Shown: positions 38,135-52,802 of the stretch, one piece after another | Layout of the letters: every line of letters begins with the position of its first letter | Position numbering within the stretch: position 1 is the first letter of the stretch | Origin: Chrysomallon squamiferum | Lineage: Eukaryota > Mollusca > Gastropoda > Neomphalida > Peltospiridae | Direction: 5' to 3' | Assembly: GCA_012295275.1 (NCBI GenBank) | Contig: CM022670.1 | Span: forward strand, 23,706,255-23,770,254 | DNA: 64,000 bases | The notes under the pieces: generated by a model | Seen by the model: the letters and a program-made list of their open reading frames with translations, nothing else | What the model was told of the DNA's origin: nothing | Databases searched by the model: none | Made by a program: the position numbers and the translations under genes

Positions 38135-38217
38135 TGTTTTGGGGATTTGGTTTTATATCTCTCCATATGTTGTTATATCAGTTACAACAAACTCGTAAAG
38201 AAATAAACCAGAGATGA
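38135..38217 (+). CDS. Possible small terminal coding exon with a hydrophobic segment
   Basis: After an acceptor (TCTAATTTAACAG, ends 38,134) a frame reads FWGFGFISLHMLLYQLQQTR then KEINQR and a TGA: a hydrophobic stretch of about 15 residues followed by a polar tail, as in tail-anchored or small single-pass proteins. It needs one base from the previous exon. A donor at 37,002 (AACGCAG|GTAAGC) leaves exactly one base in a frame that reads GEIPNVLGKQSITLNVNA, but that frame has a stop at 36,942-36,944 and no ATG after it. The exon may be real, but no full gene model is supported. Confidence 0.2.
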
Positions 38218-38579
38218 TTTACAATGTGCATCTCATGTTACAACCATACTTAATAATATTTGTACTGACATTTTTACAAAGTGAGATAAATATTCCTAAC
38301 TTAATAGAGATTACTGGGGTTTTTTTTAATATAAATTTGTCATTACATAAATATCTTGGATGGATGTCAATTTTTGAAATGGGAAGTGAAAGTCTAAATC
38401 TGTATGTATTTGCACTGCTGCAAGATGGTGTGAAAAACATAAAGTAAAAGCTTTTTGTTAAGTTTTATAGTAAAGGAAAATATTACAAAAGTCATAAATT
38501 CTTGAAATTGGTTAACTGTTCACTCCTAGGTTTAGTTTCTTTTTTATTTAATGATTTAAAATGTATGTATATGTAACAC

Positions 38580-38645
38580 ATACACACACACACACACACA
38601 TTCATATTATATTCATATTATATTATATTATATTATATTATATTA
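38580..38645. repeat. (CA)n and (TATTA)n microsatellites
   Basis: CA units at 38,580-38,600, then TATTA pentanucleotides to 38,645. Confidence 0.85.
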
Positions 38646-39134
38646 AGCTTTTAATCAGTCTGTGATGGTTGATGATCAAGTAAAAAGACACAGCTAACCT
38701 ATAACAGTGGCTGAAATTGAGTATTTGCCACAATCAGCATATTGGAGAAAAGGTAAATAGTGTATATTGATTTTTGATGAGTGTATCATTTGACTGTTTG
38801 TTCAGAAGCGACAGTTTGGTACGTCTGCGATCAGCAGTAATATCAGCAATTGTGTCTTTTCACTGGAGCAGTAGTTCCACTCAGTATTTTTGCTGAAAAA
38901 TTGTAATAACTTGCTCTACTGAAGAAACATAATGGCATTGTTCAGTAGAAACTAGCCAAACTGTGTCATAAATTATTTAATTGTATGAATCAGCAGTAAT
39001 AGCATATCATTAAAGGGTAATATATTAAATGGAAAAAAGCAGAAACATTTATTTCATACTGTTATGTACAAGTATTCAGTTACCGAACCATTTATCCGGC
39101 ATCTGGAAATCTGGAAAATCCAGAAAACTGGCAA

Positions 39135-39175
<41 letters not shown>

Positions 39176-39197
39176 TATTGTTATTATTATTATTATA
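39135..39197. repeat. (ATT)n microsatellite
   Basis: About twenty ATT units with two interruptions. Confidence 0.9.
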
Positions 39198-39986
39198 AGA
39201 TACTACTTTTGCATTAGTCACACTGTGATGTATACCACTGCTGTTTTAGTCATTTTGCTGTGTAGAGGTAAATATCTCACAGAAGTCATTATACCTGTCA
39301 AATTAAATTATGTTTTTTTTTTTTTTTTTTTATTTAATTTTCATTTGATATATTATACATGATTTTGTAAGAAATTTAAGTGTTTTAATAAGTGTATTAA
39401 TTTTGCACAGATATCGTTTAAATAAAATTATGTTCTTTCCTTTCTTCATTTAATTTTCATCCTATTTATTATAGATCATATTCTCTCTAGGTAACTTAAG
39501 ATTTTTTATGGATTAAAAAAGAAGTGTGTATTTAGTATGTGTCTAGAAATCCAGCAAATTCAGAAATCTGGAGCACCTCCAGTCCCAATCTTGCCAGATA
39601 AATTATGCAGCATTTTAAAAATATTCAGATTGGAATTATTATAATCAGTTTATGATACATTTTTGGAAAAGGAATGTCTATGGTTCCTTTATAGTTGTTA
39701 TTAAAACATATTTTACATCAGTCATAAAAATCATGGACATAAGGCACATTTCTTCTTTCTTCATCATTTTAAAAATATTTGTTTTACACATAATAATATT
39801 AAATTGTAGAAGTGCTGTTAAACAAATGTTCATCTGTTTTCTGATAATGTTATAAAGTGTTTTTCATTATCATTTGTACACCAGTTAATACAGATATATT
39901 ATATGGGTAATGAAATAAACCATTGGATTCAACCTACATACATACATACGTATATATATTCTTACATTCGTATGTATATTATAGAG

Positions 39987-40099
<113 letters not shown>

Positions 40100-40149
40100 C
40101 ACATGCACACACACACACATTTTATATACACAGATACACTTGTATGTAA

Positions 40150-43100
40150 TACTTGTATATATTTGTTTTAATATAAAAATTACCTTAGCAACGGGTTTGT
40201 TTGTTTTATTAAATTGTTACATACATCCCTACACAAGCAATTACTGAAAGGAAAATAGAAAAACAACAAAAGCTAATTCATGCATCAGTTACTGGGAATA
40301 TTTTGAAAATTTTGCAGACATATTAGCTCATTTGTCCTGACCTGCTTATTTTTTGTGACCAACTTTTTGCTTTGGCAGATTTCTACAGAGCTGTCAAGAA
40401 ATACTTTTTAAAAGTAATATTTTATATCAGATTAATTTCCGGGATTTTTCAAAAAACCAAAAAAAAAAAATTTCATAGACTCTAATGCATATATGACATT
40501 TCATTTAATTTTTATTTGACATGGAGAATGAAGAATGACATTTCACTGATTTTACATTGTCAGTGGCTTTGTATTTCGTGTCTAGTGACATAAAGAATCT
40601 TTAGTAAGTTGTAATTAACTTTCCATTCCCATACTTTAATGGGACCATAGACTTAACAGATCATTTTGAAATGTAAGGTTTTATTTGAGAAAGAAAGTTA
40701 AAAATCACTTTTGAAAAGCTCAGGATTACATAACATTCTTGTCAAGAGACTTTTGACAGTGAATCAGTGACAGGTTTTCATGAAAGTGACTTAAATCTAG
40801 TTGATGTATATGTTAATGGAAAAAAAATGTGTCACTGCATTTAGATATATATTAGAAATATTAATAAATTATACCATTATTGTTGTATTTCTAGTATATA
40901 AACAGATTCAATATTATATTAATTTATTTGATTCAGAAAATATCTAACAACATTTTTTTTCTTGCATATCTTATTCTTTCCTTTTTCTCTATCATTCTGA
41001 GTTTGTCTCCCTGTATATAAATTTCTTTTCTTTTTCTCTTGGAACTTGTCCATGCTTTCTCTGCGTGCCATTTTTGTAGTCTGTCTCTGTCTAACTTGTA
41101 TTATAATATTTTTCTTATTAGTGACATTCTATGGTCAGCATCAGTAACAGATAATTACTTTGAGAGTATAAAGAATGAACAGGTTTAGCTAAAGGGTTGA
41201 TGAAAAATTAAGACATTTATACTTCAGGGTTTTTAACAAGCAATATTTTCAATTATTCTAATTACCTAGGGGCTTAATTATCACTGAAGTGAAGCTAATA
41301 TCATTGGAATGACTTCACAGAACCTTTTGCTGGAGATGTTTTGGAAGAGAATTGCTTTGTGTTATCAGTACATTGCCAATCCTGTCTTGTAGCACATACT
41401 GTAAAATACTTAACAACAACAAAAACCATTTCTTTTCATCCACTTTTTTAGAGAAACATAATAAGTTATCATTTCACTGTCACAGGCTTTCACTTATTCC
41501 ACTTAACCAAAACAAAATAATTACCCATTACATTTACTTTTGCTGACTTTTTTCCATAGTAATGACAAAATTATAAACTGGGTTTTCTCTCTTTCATTAT
41601 GTCTTTTTCTGTAACCTTTTTTTGTAAAACACACATAAAGAAACCAAAAATCTTTCTAGTTAAATATATAGTTTTGAAATGGATCAAGCTTCCATTACTT
41701 TTCAGTGTAACTATTCATACATTTCAAATCTAATTCTTAAAATTTCTGGATGTTTTTTTATTTTAATATTATATTTCAGTTTTGTCTGTTCATTTAAATT
41801 TGACTAAAGAAGGAACCTTCAGCAGCATATATAAGGAAAATTGTGCTTCTGTCTAAACAATTGACAACCATTTTAGATAACTTTACTACAAAATCAGCTC
41901 ACAAATAACAGTCAAGTTTAATATTGTTTTATACTGCAGTTAATTTTTACATAATTATATTGTAAAGAGACAGCTGTAATTAACCAATCTTTCTGAATTA
42001 ACCCATACCAGCAAAGTGTATAAAGGTTGTGGTATGTGCTTACCTGTCTTTTTGAAGAACAAATATTAGTATGGTGACATTAGAATTCATTTTCTAATTC
42101 ATAAGAATATAAAACCATATATTAACTTTCAGTAATATTCAGTAATGAAATATATTCAGATATCTTTATAACAAATATTCACTTGTATTTCAACAATATT
42201 TTCATAACTTAAACAAATACACATATGTACTGAAAATGAACTTTTATAAACACAGAAAAACATTTTAATTTTTCAATATACATGTTTTTTTCACTATTGA
42301 TCAACAGTTCAGTTCCCACCTTGTTTGCTTGTTCAGTATTATCTTTTTCCCTGATCTCAGTGTCAGAAATCAATGCTGAAACATGAATACATGATTTGAA
42401 AATAAATTTATTGAACTTTTCCCTAGTTCAACAGTGTTAGACATTTTCAGTGTTGTCTTCTTGAACACTGGAAAAGCTCCAAGTAATGGATTTCTACATT
42501 ATAAAACTGATAAAAAAACAAAAAAACATTTGAGTCAATAATGTCACTTTCTTCTGTTTTCCTTCATTAACTGACAAAGGCTGATTTCAAAATGATGATA
42601 AGGACCAAATACATTAACTGGAAATTCAAAATTTTTCTTGGTTTCCTTTTGTGGGGGAATGCTGGGGGGTTTCAGTTCAGAGTTTTGAAAGTACAGAAAA
42701 TAATTACTGCATGCAAATAATTCCCCTGCCTCAAAAAAATTAAATAAAATAAAACAGAAAGAAAATAAATTAATATATTTACATAGCAGATAAACTGCTC
42801 TTTTTGATTGTACAGTAGCATTCAATACATTCATTTAAAATTATTAGTTTCTGATATACAAATTTGTTTTAAAACATCACAAATATACAATGTACAGAGA
42901 TGTTAGTTTCTCTATTATACTAAATCTACTTCTCAAAATAGATGAAGATTTCTATTCACTTTATAATTCCCCAAAAGTTGACAGACTGCAATAAATGGCT
43001 TCTAGAACTTTCAACATGGAAGATATTAATTTCTAATAATAAAGTATTACAAGTAGTATTAATCTCTGATATCAGTTATTTGATTTGTTAATAAATTGTA

Positions 43101-46100
43101 AAAATTTTTTTTTATAATTACATCCTTATGAAGCTTTTCACAACAGTATCAAACACTTGTATATAATAAACCTGTGCATATCCAGTCACACATACATAAA
43201 ACTTTCAGTATGTGGGAAAAATTAAAACATTAACTTTTTATTTATTTATTTTTTGTTTACATGTCTGTGTGGTTGTGTATGTAGATAGATAATGTTAACA
43301 ATTGCAGTCAGATTTTGCAGATGGTAATTCTTTGGTCTTTTCAAATGTTATAAATTTGCCAGTGTTATGTTAATTACTAGCATTGTACATGAAGTGTTGA
43401 TTCAGTTGAAAATCCTCAGTTTAGATGCAAGTGCCAAGCCTGGGATCAGATCATCATTTCATCTGGTGAAAACTGTGTCACACTATTTCCACACCATGCC
43501 ACAAGACTGCCATTCTCCAAGCCATTTTCCATTCAGGCAACATTTAGATTTAAATTGCTGCTAATGGTTCAATGGATTTTGCAGTCAAACTGTCAGTTAT
43601 TGACATTGGTATTTTGTGTAACGGTGTGATTCCATTGCAGGAACCAGATAATGCTAATTGCAATGGTTGTTCCAGCAGATAACACATTCAGGTCAAATTG
43701 TTACACTCTCTCTGAGCGCTTATTTCATTTATCTCAAAGTTTTTTTGTTGTTTTTTTAAGAGATTTACTTTTTGCAAGTGAAAATAATATTTTATTTTTT
43801 TTAAAAAAAAAAAAAAAAAGATTGGTGTAGGATAGTAACAGAGATATTTTATGATGTGTTAATTTTTAAAATGGTTTGTGTGTTTATAGGTAAGAGTGAT
43901 TTTAATCAGTTAAGGTCTGCAATGTTGTTGTTTTTTTTTTTTTTGTTTGTTTGTTTGTTTGTTTTGGGGGGGTTTTTTATGGTCTTAAAGATGTTTTATT
44001 CAAATCAGTGGTCAGTCATAGAAAAAGTGTTACTTAATTCCATTTATCCTTTCATTTACTTTTGTTTATAGAAAAAGCAAATTGAAATTTTTCAACAGAA
44101 AGTCCGGTAATGTGTGAATTAATTTAGAATAAAATTCATGTATGTTTGAAATTCATGGCAAACTTAATGAATATATTTACTGGTATCGTGAAAATAAAAA
44201 TCCTCCTATTAGCAAATAAACGATATTCATATACTGATATAAAATTATTTTGTCAAACAAATAAATTTCCATAATTTTTTCATTTTCTTTATCTTTAATT
44301 TTGTTACATAATATATATATATTTTTTTTTTTTTTTAATTTTATTTTTTTTTTTTTTTTTTTTTTGTGTTATTGATGAAATACATCAATGAATATTATTA
44401 ATTTTAAATTATTGTAATACATGCTTACATTTTAGGAAACAGCTGGCTAATTTGTTTATATTATTATCACAAAGGTTTGGGTTATGAAAAAACTTTCATT
44501 ATTCTTCATTATTTTTTAATTTCTATAATGAGGAGAATATACATTTGTAAAATATTTCTTACTGTATTTAAAAAGCTGAAAAGATTTATGATGCTTATGA
44601 TTATGTGTTTAACAGTTCTTCCCAGAATTAAACATGTCGTAAACATGTTTGCTCTATATCGGGCTAATCTAAATTGATAAAAATGAACAACAGTTTTTTT
44701 CTTCGTATCTCTCATATTTTTTAATTATAAACCTTCACATGTTTGTTTTGAACACATTTAAACATTTACATTTTATTGTTGTTGAAAGTTATGTTATTTT
44801 TTTTGTGTGTGCTTGCTGTGAAAAAAGAAAAACAGATTACATTTCACTGCCTAGTTTTATTATTAATAAACATGACTAACATTAAAATTAATGCATTGTT
44901 TTTCAACCCCTTTTTTTTTTTCATTTGAATGATCATAACTTTTGTCATCATAATTTAAGAAACATCTCCATGACCTTAAACATAAATTTTATGGAAACAT
45001 AAACTTAGTGGCCATTTGGTATCAGTTACATGGTTAACAGTTCATTCTGTAATTAAGTTGACATAAATAAATATAGTATATGTTCCTAAGTATTTCTGGA
45101 GTTATTTTATTGTGATAGTTTTCGCAATTTTAGAATCTGCAGGACAGATTTAATGCTGTAGGCAGATAGTTAATGATGGAGGAATTTGAGATGAGATTTT
45201 GATGACAGAAGCATCAATTACATGATTAGCTCCACACTACATCCTTGCAGTGGACACTTGATGTGCCAAAGGCATAATTTACAGATTAGGATAAATGTTT
45301 TCTTCTCTACTGAGACTTCTTTTTACACAGAATAAAACTTGTCAGAAAAAAAATCTTTGTCTAGCTTCTATATTTTGACAAGATCCTTAGATCTTGAAAG
45401 TGATTAGCTTTACCATAAATCACTGAGCAGCATATCTTGTTGTCAGAATTTTGTTAAACTTTTAAAAATCATTTTGCCAAAGGTAATGCTGTCTGAAGAA
45501 GAATTACATTATGTGTGTCTGTGTTTGATGTTTCAAGAAACATTCCTTAATCATCCTTCCTTCCAACAAATATAAATTCTGGTTAGAAGGAAAATATGTT
45601 AACTGTAGGATCAAACCTTTTGGTTGCACATTGTTTCTTCATTCCAACTAGTGTATCACAAATAGTTTATCAAATTATGTGTGTGTTCTGTGGGAAGATC
45701 CCTTCCTGCAAACCAATACAACTAGTGGATGAACTGGCAACATGAATTCCATATATCACATCAAAAATACACTCACTATATTCAGACATATCTGGATCAC
45801 AATTCAGTCATTTATTCATCACGCCCACTCCTCTGTTCAGAATATCATTAAATGTAATAATTTTATCTTCAAGATGGAAGAGATTTTCTTTGTGGCAAAT
45901 CAAGGAGTTCCCACACTTAATTAATCTGTGTGCAGCTGATTGATTCTGTTGAGAGTGTGATTACTGAGGTGTGAGTAAACACACAAGAAGTATATCACAG
46001 ATTTGTATAAATAATTGGATGCTGCTGCCTTGCGTAGGTAATTAAAAAAAAAAACTTAGATCTTTTCTGCTTTACTCTTTATTCTCACGAAGTGTTATTT

Positions 46101-49100
46101 ACAGTTGTTTTTGTTGCAGAAATAAAATATTGGAATATTTACTTTTTAAGGAACGCTGAAAAGAAAGTAACAAAAAGAACCAATACAATTTGTTATTTGT
46201 TGTTAATGTTTTATTTAGTTGAATTGAAGGTAGACTGGATGCACTTGCATTATTACTGTAATTATTAGTCCTGTCACTACTGTGAGTACTTTTGATTCTA
46301 ACCCTGTTGTTAGTCCTAAAACAAGTTACAGTGATAATGTGGGCTGAAGTTCACAGATCAGAATGCAAGGACAAGGCATTATCTTCAACATCATTGACAC
46401 CACATAATCATAAACTTATATTTAACAAAATAACAACAACAATAACAAGGCAAAAACATTTTTTCCTTCCTTCTGCAGAGCACAATTTCACCTAACTCCA
46501 ACAGAATAACCCATACCTTGACAACAGTGGGTTTTACCTTTCATTAACAGTAATACTCTAACCACATATGTCACACTAATGTAACTAAGGTTTGTAACAT
46601 ATAGTCTTTAAATAAAACCTTTTTTTTTTTTTTTCTGCAGATTACACTGAATGACTTAGTTTTGCCTGTTAATTAATCATATATTGAATTTTTTTTTTTT
46701 TTAATTCTTTGAGTGAAAAAAATTAATAAGAGCCTTTTATTGATTCATTAAATTTTATAAATCATGATAGTATACTTCATTATTGATAATACATATTTTA
46801 AAACATACAAATCACAGTAGGTAGTTGTTCAAGTGAACGTTTTATAGCCAAGTTAAATAAGTATAATTGTAATATATTGCAAAATAAATTAAAATTTCTT
46901 GGCAGTTAAAGTTAGTATGTCCATATATTACGTTACAAAATAAATGTTAAAACTCTGACTTTTAGAAAAAGACACCAGCTGTTCTGTATAAAATAATACA
47001 GTCATTTTGTGGTTTTATTTAGTATAGCCATAAAATATATTTTAATATTTTTATTGTTTTATTGTTATCAACATATAATACACAAGAATAAGCCTAACCT
47101 TAATATGTCAGATAAAGTTTGTATTTTATTAGAAGCAACTGTTAGATAACTAATTTTGTTAATACATGATTTTCATGTTTAATTTAATTTTCGGGAATGA
47201 TAGATTCAGGATTTCTGAAAAATGCTGGGTACATTATTGTTGTGAATATAACATTCATGATGAAGTATCCTTCAATACGAAGAAGAAAAAAAAATAGGTT
47301 GTCAATAATAGGATTAATATGATTTATGTATATGATTATTGTAATTTTCTTAATTCTATAACAGCTAAATCCAATTACTTTAACATATTTTGGACAAAAT
47401 TCTTACTTCTGAGAAGAAAACAATTTAAAAAATAACAAAGAGTTTTTAGAATTTTCTGAAATTCCACTCACCCTGGTATGATCAGTTTCAAAAATTCACT
47501 TGCCCATATGGTTTTGTCACATCCATTTATATTATTGAAATCTATACTCATCCCAAAAAGTACTGGAACCTGAAATATTAGTGTTAATATCATTTATTAG
47601 ACCAAACTTACGTTTAAACACAGACATCCTATTAAAAAACATTCAGGTCAGTTTATCAACACATCCCATAGTTTACACATGCATCACACAGTTGCCTGGA
47701 CAGACGTGTGTGCAGAGTCATTCTCAATTATTACAATTTCCAGGAAGACTGATTAATCACCATTGGAACATTATTTCTGCCAATCTGTTCATCATAAAGT
47801 TGTTCATTTTGTTTTTTTGTCATTTTTGTTTGTGATGTGGTGTATGCTGCAGATGGGCAGAATTGAGCATGGAGTGGCCAAACATTTGGTGTTTTGAAGT
47901 CCATGATTAGCAAACAGTGGAACAGGAACCAACAAACCTAGAATTTAATGATCTCTCCAGTTCAGATCATCCCAAGGCAGTGTTATTACTGCAGTGTTAA
48001 CTTGTGACCAGGGACTAAGAAATTGAGCTTAAATGGCAAATTAAATTGTTGGAAACCTTCATCAGGCTATTGGCATCCAGTGATTAGAAATCATCTTTAT
48101 GTTCAATGGCCCCAGGTTGTACCTATATTGTCAAACTTTCACTGTGAAAGGAGAGTAAGAATTGAGCTGTTTGTTGGTGATTACATGTCGTGTTTTCAGA
48201 TGAGACTGTATTCACTTCAAACTTCCTTGACAAGCTTGGCCAGGAAAGTTGAAAAGATACCTCATACTGCCATTAATTAGATATTAGTTCCAGTTTATAA
48301 ATGTATATTTCATATCAGTGTTATTATACTGACTGTGTATGTGAGATCACACATCAATGAAGCTTTTATCTTTTGAGTGCTTGTCAAGATTTGAAGAATA
48401 CTGTATTCTAACTTAATGTTATAAATGATTCAAATAAGTTTCCGAAAACACCGCCACCATTACCATAACAAAAAAATAAAATAAATTAACACAGAATGAT
48501 GAAAAATAACTTGAAAAAATGAAAATAATATTAAAAAAAAGGATGACAAAATAAAAAATTTTAATAAAATAAATACATGTAGCAATATTTATTAATAAGA
48601 AGAATCAGTTTAAAAATAGATTTAGAAATAAGTGTTTAAAACTGAACAAAATCTAATTTTTATAAAAGTTACTAAATATATATATATATATATACTTGAT
48701 ACTGCTGGTGTGGGAATTGTTTTGTCTTTTGATAAACCATTTGTGGGGTATTGTAGTAGGATTGAACCAGAGATTTCCCATGATCTAAAATCCATACCTC
48801 CTTTCTGATTATATAAAATGTGATATTACTGGATATTTTTATAGCATTTCAGCTGATAACATACATTCCAGTTGCAGTTTTACACCACTCATTAACCAGT
48901 ACCCATGTCGTGATCTCCATTAATAGGAAACATTTTTTTCTAAAAGCTCTTTCAAAATGGCTGCAGAAGGAAGGAAGTGCTCTTTGGACAAGGAGGAAGC
49001 ATCCTGTTGTTTGTTGACTTGCTTTTTAGTTGCTATGATGAAAGCTACACTTTGCAATGTTGGTGAAGAGCACTTGTGTTCTGGACTTTTGTAGAATGAA

Positions 49101-49826
49101 TATTGACATGAACATCTTCTGGGATTATGTTTACTTGTGAACTGTTTAGATGATGCACTTGAAGCTGAGAATGTGTAAATTTGTCAAGAAGAATGCTGAC
49201 AAATGATGTTTGCTCAGCTCCTTACATTACCAAGAATCCAGACTTCCATCAGAATACTGTCCAAACCCTCTTTCTTGCTTTCTCATTTTAATTTACCTTT
49301 TCCAGATAATATTTTCATTACAACATTTTAATAAAATACAAACTGATATAAATTTACTTTTACAAGACGATATTTTCAGTACAACATTTTAATATCATTA
49401 TCTAAAATTCCTTTTCAGCAAAGATGTAGAACTGTCACAACTGAGTATTGATCAAATTGTTGTTTGGGTAACTTTTGTTAAAAAAATGTCGTTTATGTTT
49501 TGTATTCACATTGTGGGTTGACAATTTGTTGAAAGCCAATGAATATGTGGTATCGCTGGCATGGAAATATCAGTGTATTTGGGATTCTGTTAAAGATAAA
49601 TGTATTTGGATTGATTTTGTTTGTGTTGCACTGTTCCACATTAACACAAAATGGTGGCAAAGGTCTTCAGTTCTAACTTTTAGCTATAGACAGTACTGGT
49701 TTAACCTAATGTACTTTTTCCTGGTATTTTGTTTTGCTTTTTTGAAGAGTATTTGGGTCTTTATTTCCTTTATTTAAAAAGTATCTTTTTTAAAAACTCT
49801 AAATAAAAAAAGCCTCATGAAACAAA
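40150..49826. other. AT-rich non-coding region, no gene seen
   Basis: Only short AT-driven frames occur, without matching splice sites or recognisable motifs. T-runs lie at 43,921-43,950 and 44,322-44,365, and an A-run at 43,802-43,819. It may be intergenic or part of a large intron. Confidence 0.6.
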
Positions 49827-49890
49827 ACAAATGAAAGTAGATAAAGTAGACAAATGAAAGTAGATAAAGTAGACAAATGAAAGTAGATAA
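49827..49890. repeat. 23-bp tandem repeat, 2.8 copies
   Basis: The unit contains ACAAATGAAAGTAGATAAAG and repeats without mismatch at 49,827, 49,850 and 49,873. Confidence 0.9.
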
Positions 49891-52280
49891 TTTAAAAATA
49901 ACACTTATTCCCTATTGATTTATTTATCTGAAAAAGCAAGTGACAGCATGTTATAATATATTCCATCTCAGTGAACAAAATTTAAAATTTAATAATTCCA
50001 TATATTTTGCACTCTGCTTTCACAAATTGTGCATTTGGGCCATTTTATTCAGTTAGGAGAAATTGTTTGATAAACAGTTGTGATAGAAGAATTAAAAAAG
50101 ACAAGGTTGAAAGACAGATTACTAAAATCCGGAGTCAAATGAAAAGTAGTAATTGATAAATCCTTATTTTATTACAGCTCTGTATTCTGTTCAGGAGGTG
50201 GCTACAGCTTAGTGATTCAAATTAACACAAAGGAATGATAAATTGCTGGAAGATTCTTTTTAATGTTCCAGTTGGGCTTTTACCCCCATTTCAACTAATG
50301 CCTGTCTCAGATTCATTGAAGGTGTTTACTTTTCTATCCATGGAAAGCTGATATATTATTAAATATAATTTTTGCTGTGGACTGAGAATTTGTAGCTGTA
50401 GATTTGTAGCTTTCCTCTCATATCAGTCTTGTAGAAAACCTTTGACACCTAATAACTTTTAAAATGAAATATTTTTAGGTGTTGTTAAGCAAATGTTCAT
50501 TCATCTGAAAAGAAAGTGTTTTAAACTACCTACTTTGACAGATTATGGTAATTCAAATGAAGAGCAGTGATTGTTGTAGAAGTAAGAAATCCTGATTTCA
50601 GATTTCCATTTCAAACAAGAGTCTCTACAGATCGACATTTTCTTACTGCCAGCACTATTTTCTGATCACAGCTAATTGCAAAGATTTTCTGATAATTATC
50701 AGGCTTATATTAGACAAGAGCTAATGCCTGGAAACAACTTGTTAATTTAGAAGACATTTGCATTTTCATGTTTTTAGAAGACATTTCATGCAAATGCTTT
50801 CTTATTTCTCTCTGTCTTGTTATGGGTTATCTGCATTAAGCTATTTGCTTCCACATTAGGATCACAGGAAATGACATACTAATACTATTGGCATTTGTCA
50901 CTTTCTGTTATTTCCATTTTACTGACTTGTTACTGTTAAGCATTTTGTTCAAAGTCAAGCTCATGTAATTACAATTTTATTGTGAATGTGATATAAATAT
51001 TTCTTCATGATGTGATACTGTTATTATTATCATTCTCATAGTATTATCATTATCATTGTCATTATCATCATTACTATTATTTTTATAATCCCATGAATAT
51101 CATGAAAGAGAAATTTACAAAATTCTGATTACACACTTTTGTACTTGGGTGTTGTTAAACATTTGTTTTGTGACATTTCCGATGTCAGCTTTTCTGGTAA
51201 GTGGTTAGCTGTTTTTCACTGCCGCAAATATTGCAGTACTGCTGGGGAAAGGTACTGCTCGTAGCTAATGATAATAGTGGGTTTCTTTTACAAGATACCA
51301 ATACACGGTTGACAGCTGACAGCTGTTAATATATAAAAGTTTCAGTTATTTACATTTATTTATTTATTTATTTTAAACTGGTGAGTATGAACTGCAGACT
51401 GAAGTGTTTAAAACTTTGGTTTACTCTATTCAAATACTGTTCTTTGAAAACTGAATGTGTTTCAGAATGAAGACAGCTTTCTCTTGTTTTATCAAAGGCT
51501 GGCAGACGGTTTAGTTTTCTCCGTGGACTGTTTATTATTCCTCAGTCTGTTTTATTGAATAGTCTCTTGCTAATACCCCTGCATTAAACATGTATTAAAC
51601 CACAGCAGAATTTTGTTAATTCAATATTGATAATTTTTTACATACTCAACCAGCTGCACTGGTTAAGCAGTTAGCTTAAAACTGACAGATACTTGGATCA
51701 GATTGCAGTTGAGAATTTTACAATGTACTCAGTGTACTAAATTCTATCCTTTTTTCTAATCCACTAACACTAACACTTGAACAGTGTCCTTGACAAATGT
51801 ACTTAAACCTTATGTGATTTAAGCTAACTTTAAACTACTGATTGATTGATACTTAACAGATTTTTTTTTTTAAATAACTTTCTGATTTAAAAAAAAATAT
51901 ATATAATACACATTACCTACTGAATTTTAATAGTTAGTTTTGCTAACTTTACCTTTAGTATTAACAAAAGCCTGAATGATATGTCTTTCCAATTTTTTTT
52001 TTTTTAGCTTCTGTTCATAAAGGACTTTGATAAATTTTGATCCCTAAGGCTGAATACATTTATTACCAAAACCCATTTTTGAAAACTACATTATATTAAG
52101 TGCATCTTATAAGAAGATTTTTTTTTTTTTTTTTTGTGTGTTCAGATTTCCATTTTCAGTTTAATGGAAGTATTTCATTTGACAAAGTCGTGTATTTACG
52201 TATTCAAATTGTGACTTAATGATTTCTGGTCCTTAGCTTGCTGTCATTTTTAAATGGTTCACACAGTGTGATACACATAA
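49891..52280. other. Non-coding, locally less AT-rich stretch
   Basis: No gene found. The stretch about 50,170-50,960 has more balanced composition and fewer simple repeats than its surroundings, which can mark conserved non-coding sequence, but conservation cannot be judged from one genome. Confidence 0.4.
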
Positions 52281-52424
52281 TGCTATTTAAAACATTAATA
52301 AAATAGTTGTTTTCAGGCAGATGAATTATGCTATTTAAAACATTAATAAAATAGTTGTTTTCAGGCAGATGAATTATGTTATTTAAAACATTAATAAAAT
52401 AGTTGTTTTCAGGCAGATGAATTA
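52281..52424. repeat. 48-bp direct repeat, three copies
   Basis: Units start at 52,281, 52,329 and 52,377. They contain ATTTAAAACATTAATAAAAT and TTTTCAGGCAGATGAATTAT, with at most one substitution between copies, so the expansion is recent. Each unit carries an AATAAA and a TTTTCAG. Confidence 0.93.
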
Positions 52425-52708
52425 TGTTACATGAGTTAACACTGCTATCTGCTTGTACTGAGAGGAGATTACTGGAAATCTTTTCCCCTGTGTATAGGTA
52501 TTATTGCAAAGCATAGATAATGTTGTTCTCACTGTCAGTGACAAGTCAATATTGACATAATAAAAAACCCCCAGCAATAAACCATATTCCTAGCAGTTTG
52601 AATAGCAGTATGCAAGGACAGAATTTATTGCATATACAATGGAAACAATAATCACATCTTGCACAATATATTCTGTTCTTCCTTTCAAGTCTGTTTTATT
52701 GCTGAATC

Positions 52709-52712
52709 ATTT

Positions 52713-52752
<40 letters not shown>

Positions 52753-52802
52753 TTTCATTCCTTCACTCTTATTTTATTTTATTTTATTTATTTATTTATT
52801 TT
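52709..52802. repeat. (TTTA)n microsatellite
   Basis: Two blocks of TTTA/TTTTA repeats (52,709-52,752 and 52,768-52,802). Confidence 0.9.

Noticed and set aside
44433-44677. Open frame of about 80 codons after an acceptor-like TTTTAG
   Set aside because: Ile/Met/Leu/Lys-rich as expected by chance in AT-rich DNA; no paired upstream exon.
47581-48280. Two neighbouring open frames (47,581-47,835 and 48,023-48,280)
   Set aside because: No motif, different frames, no splice signals joining them, and no homology I can recall.
49475-49777. 100-codon open frame
   Set aside because: No fitting splice sites, start context or recognisable motif; composition (Phe, Leu, Trp, Cys) is what T-rich DNA gives.
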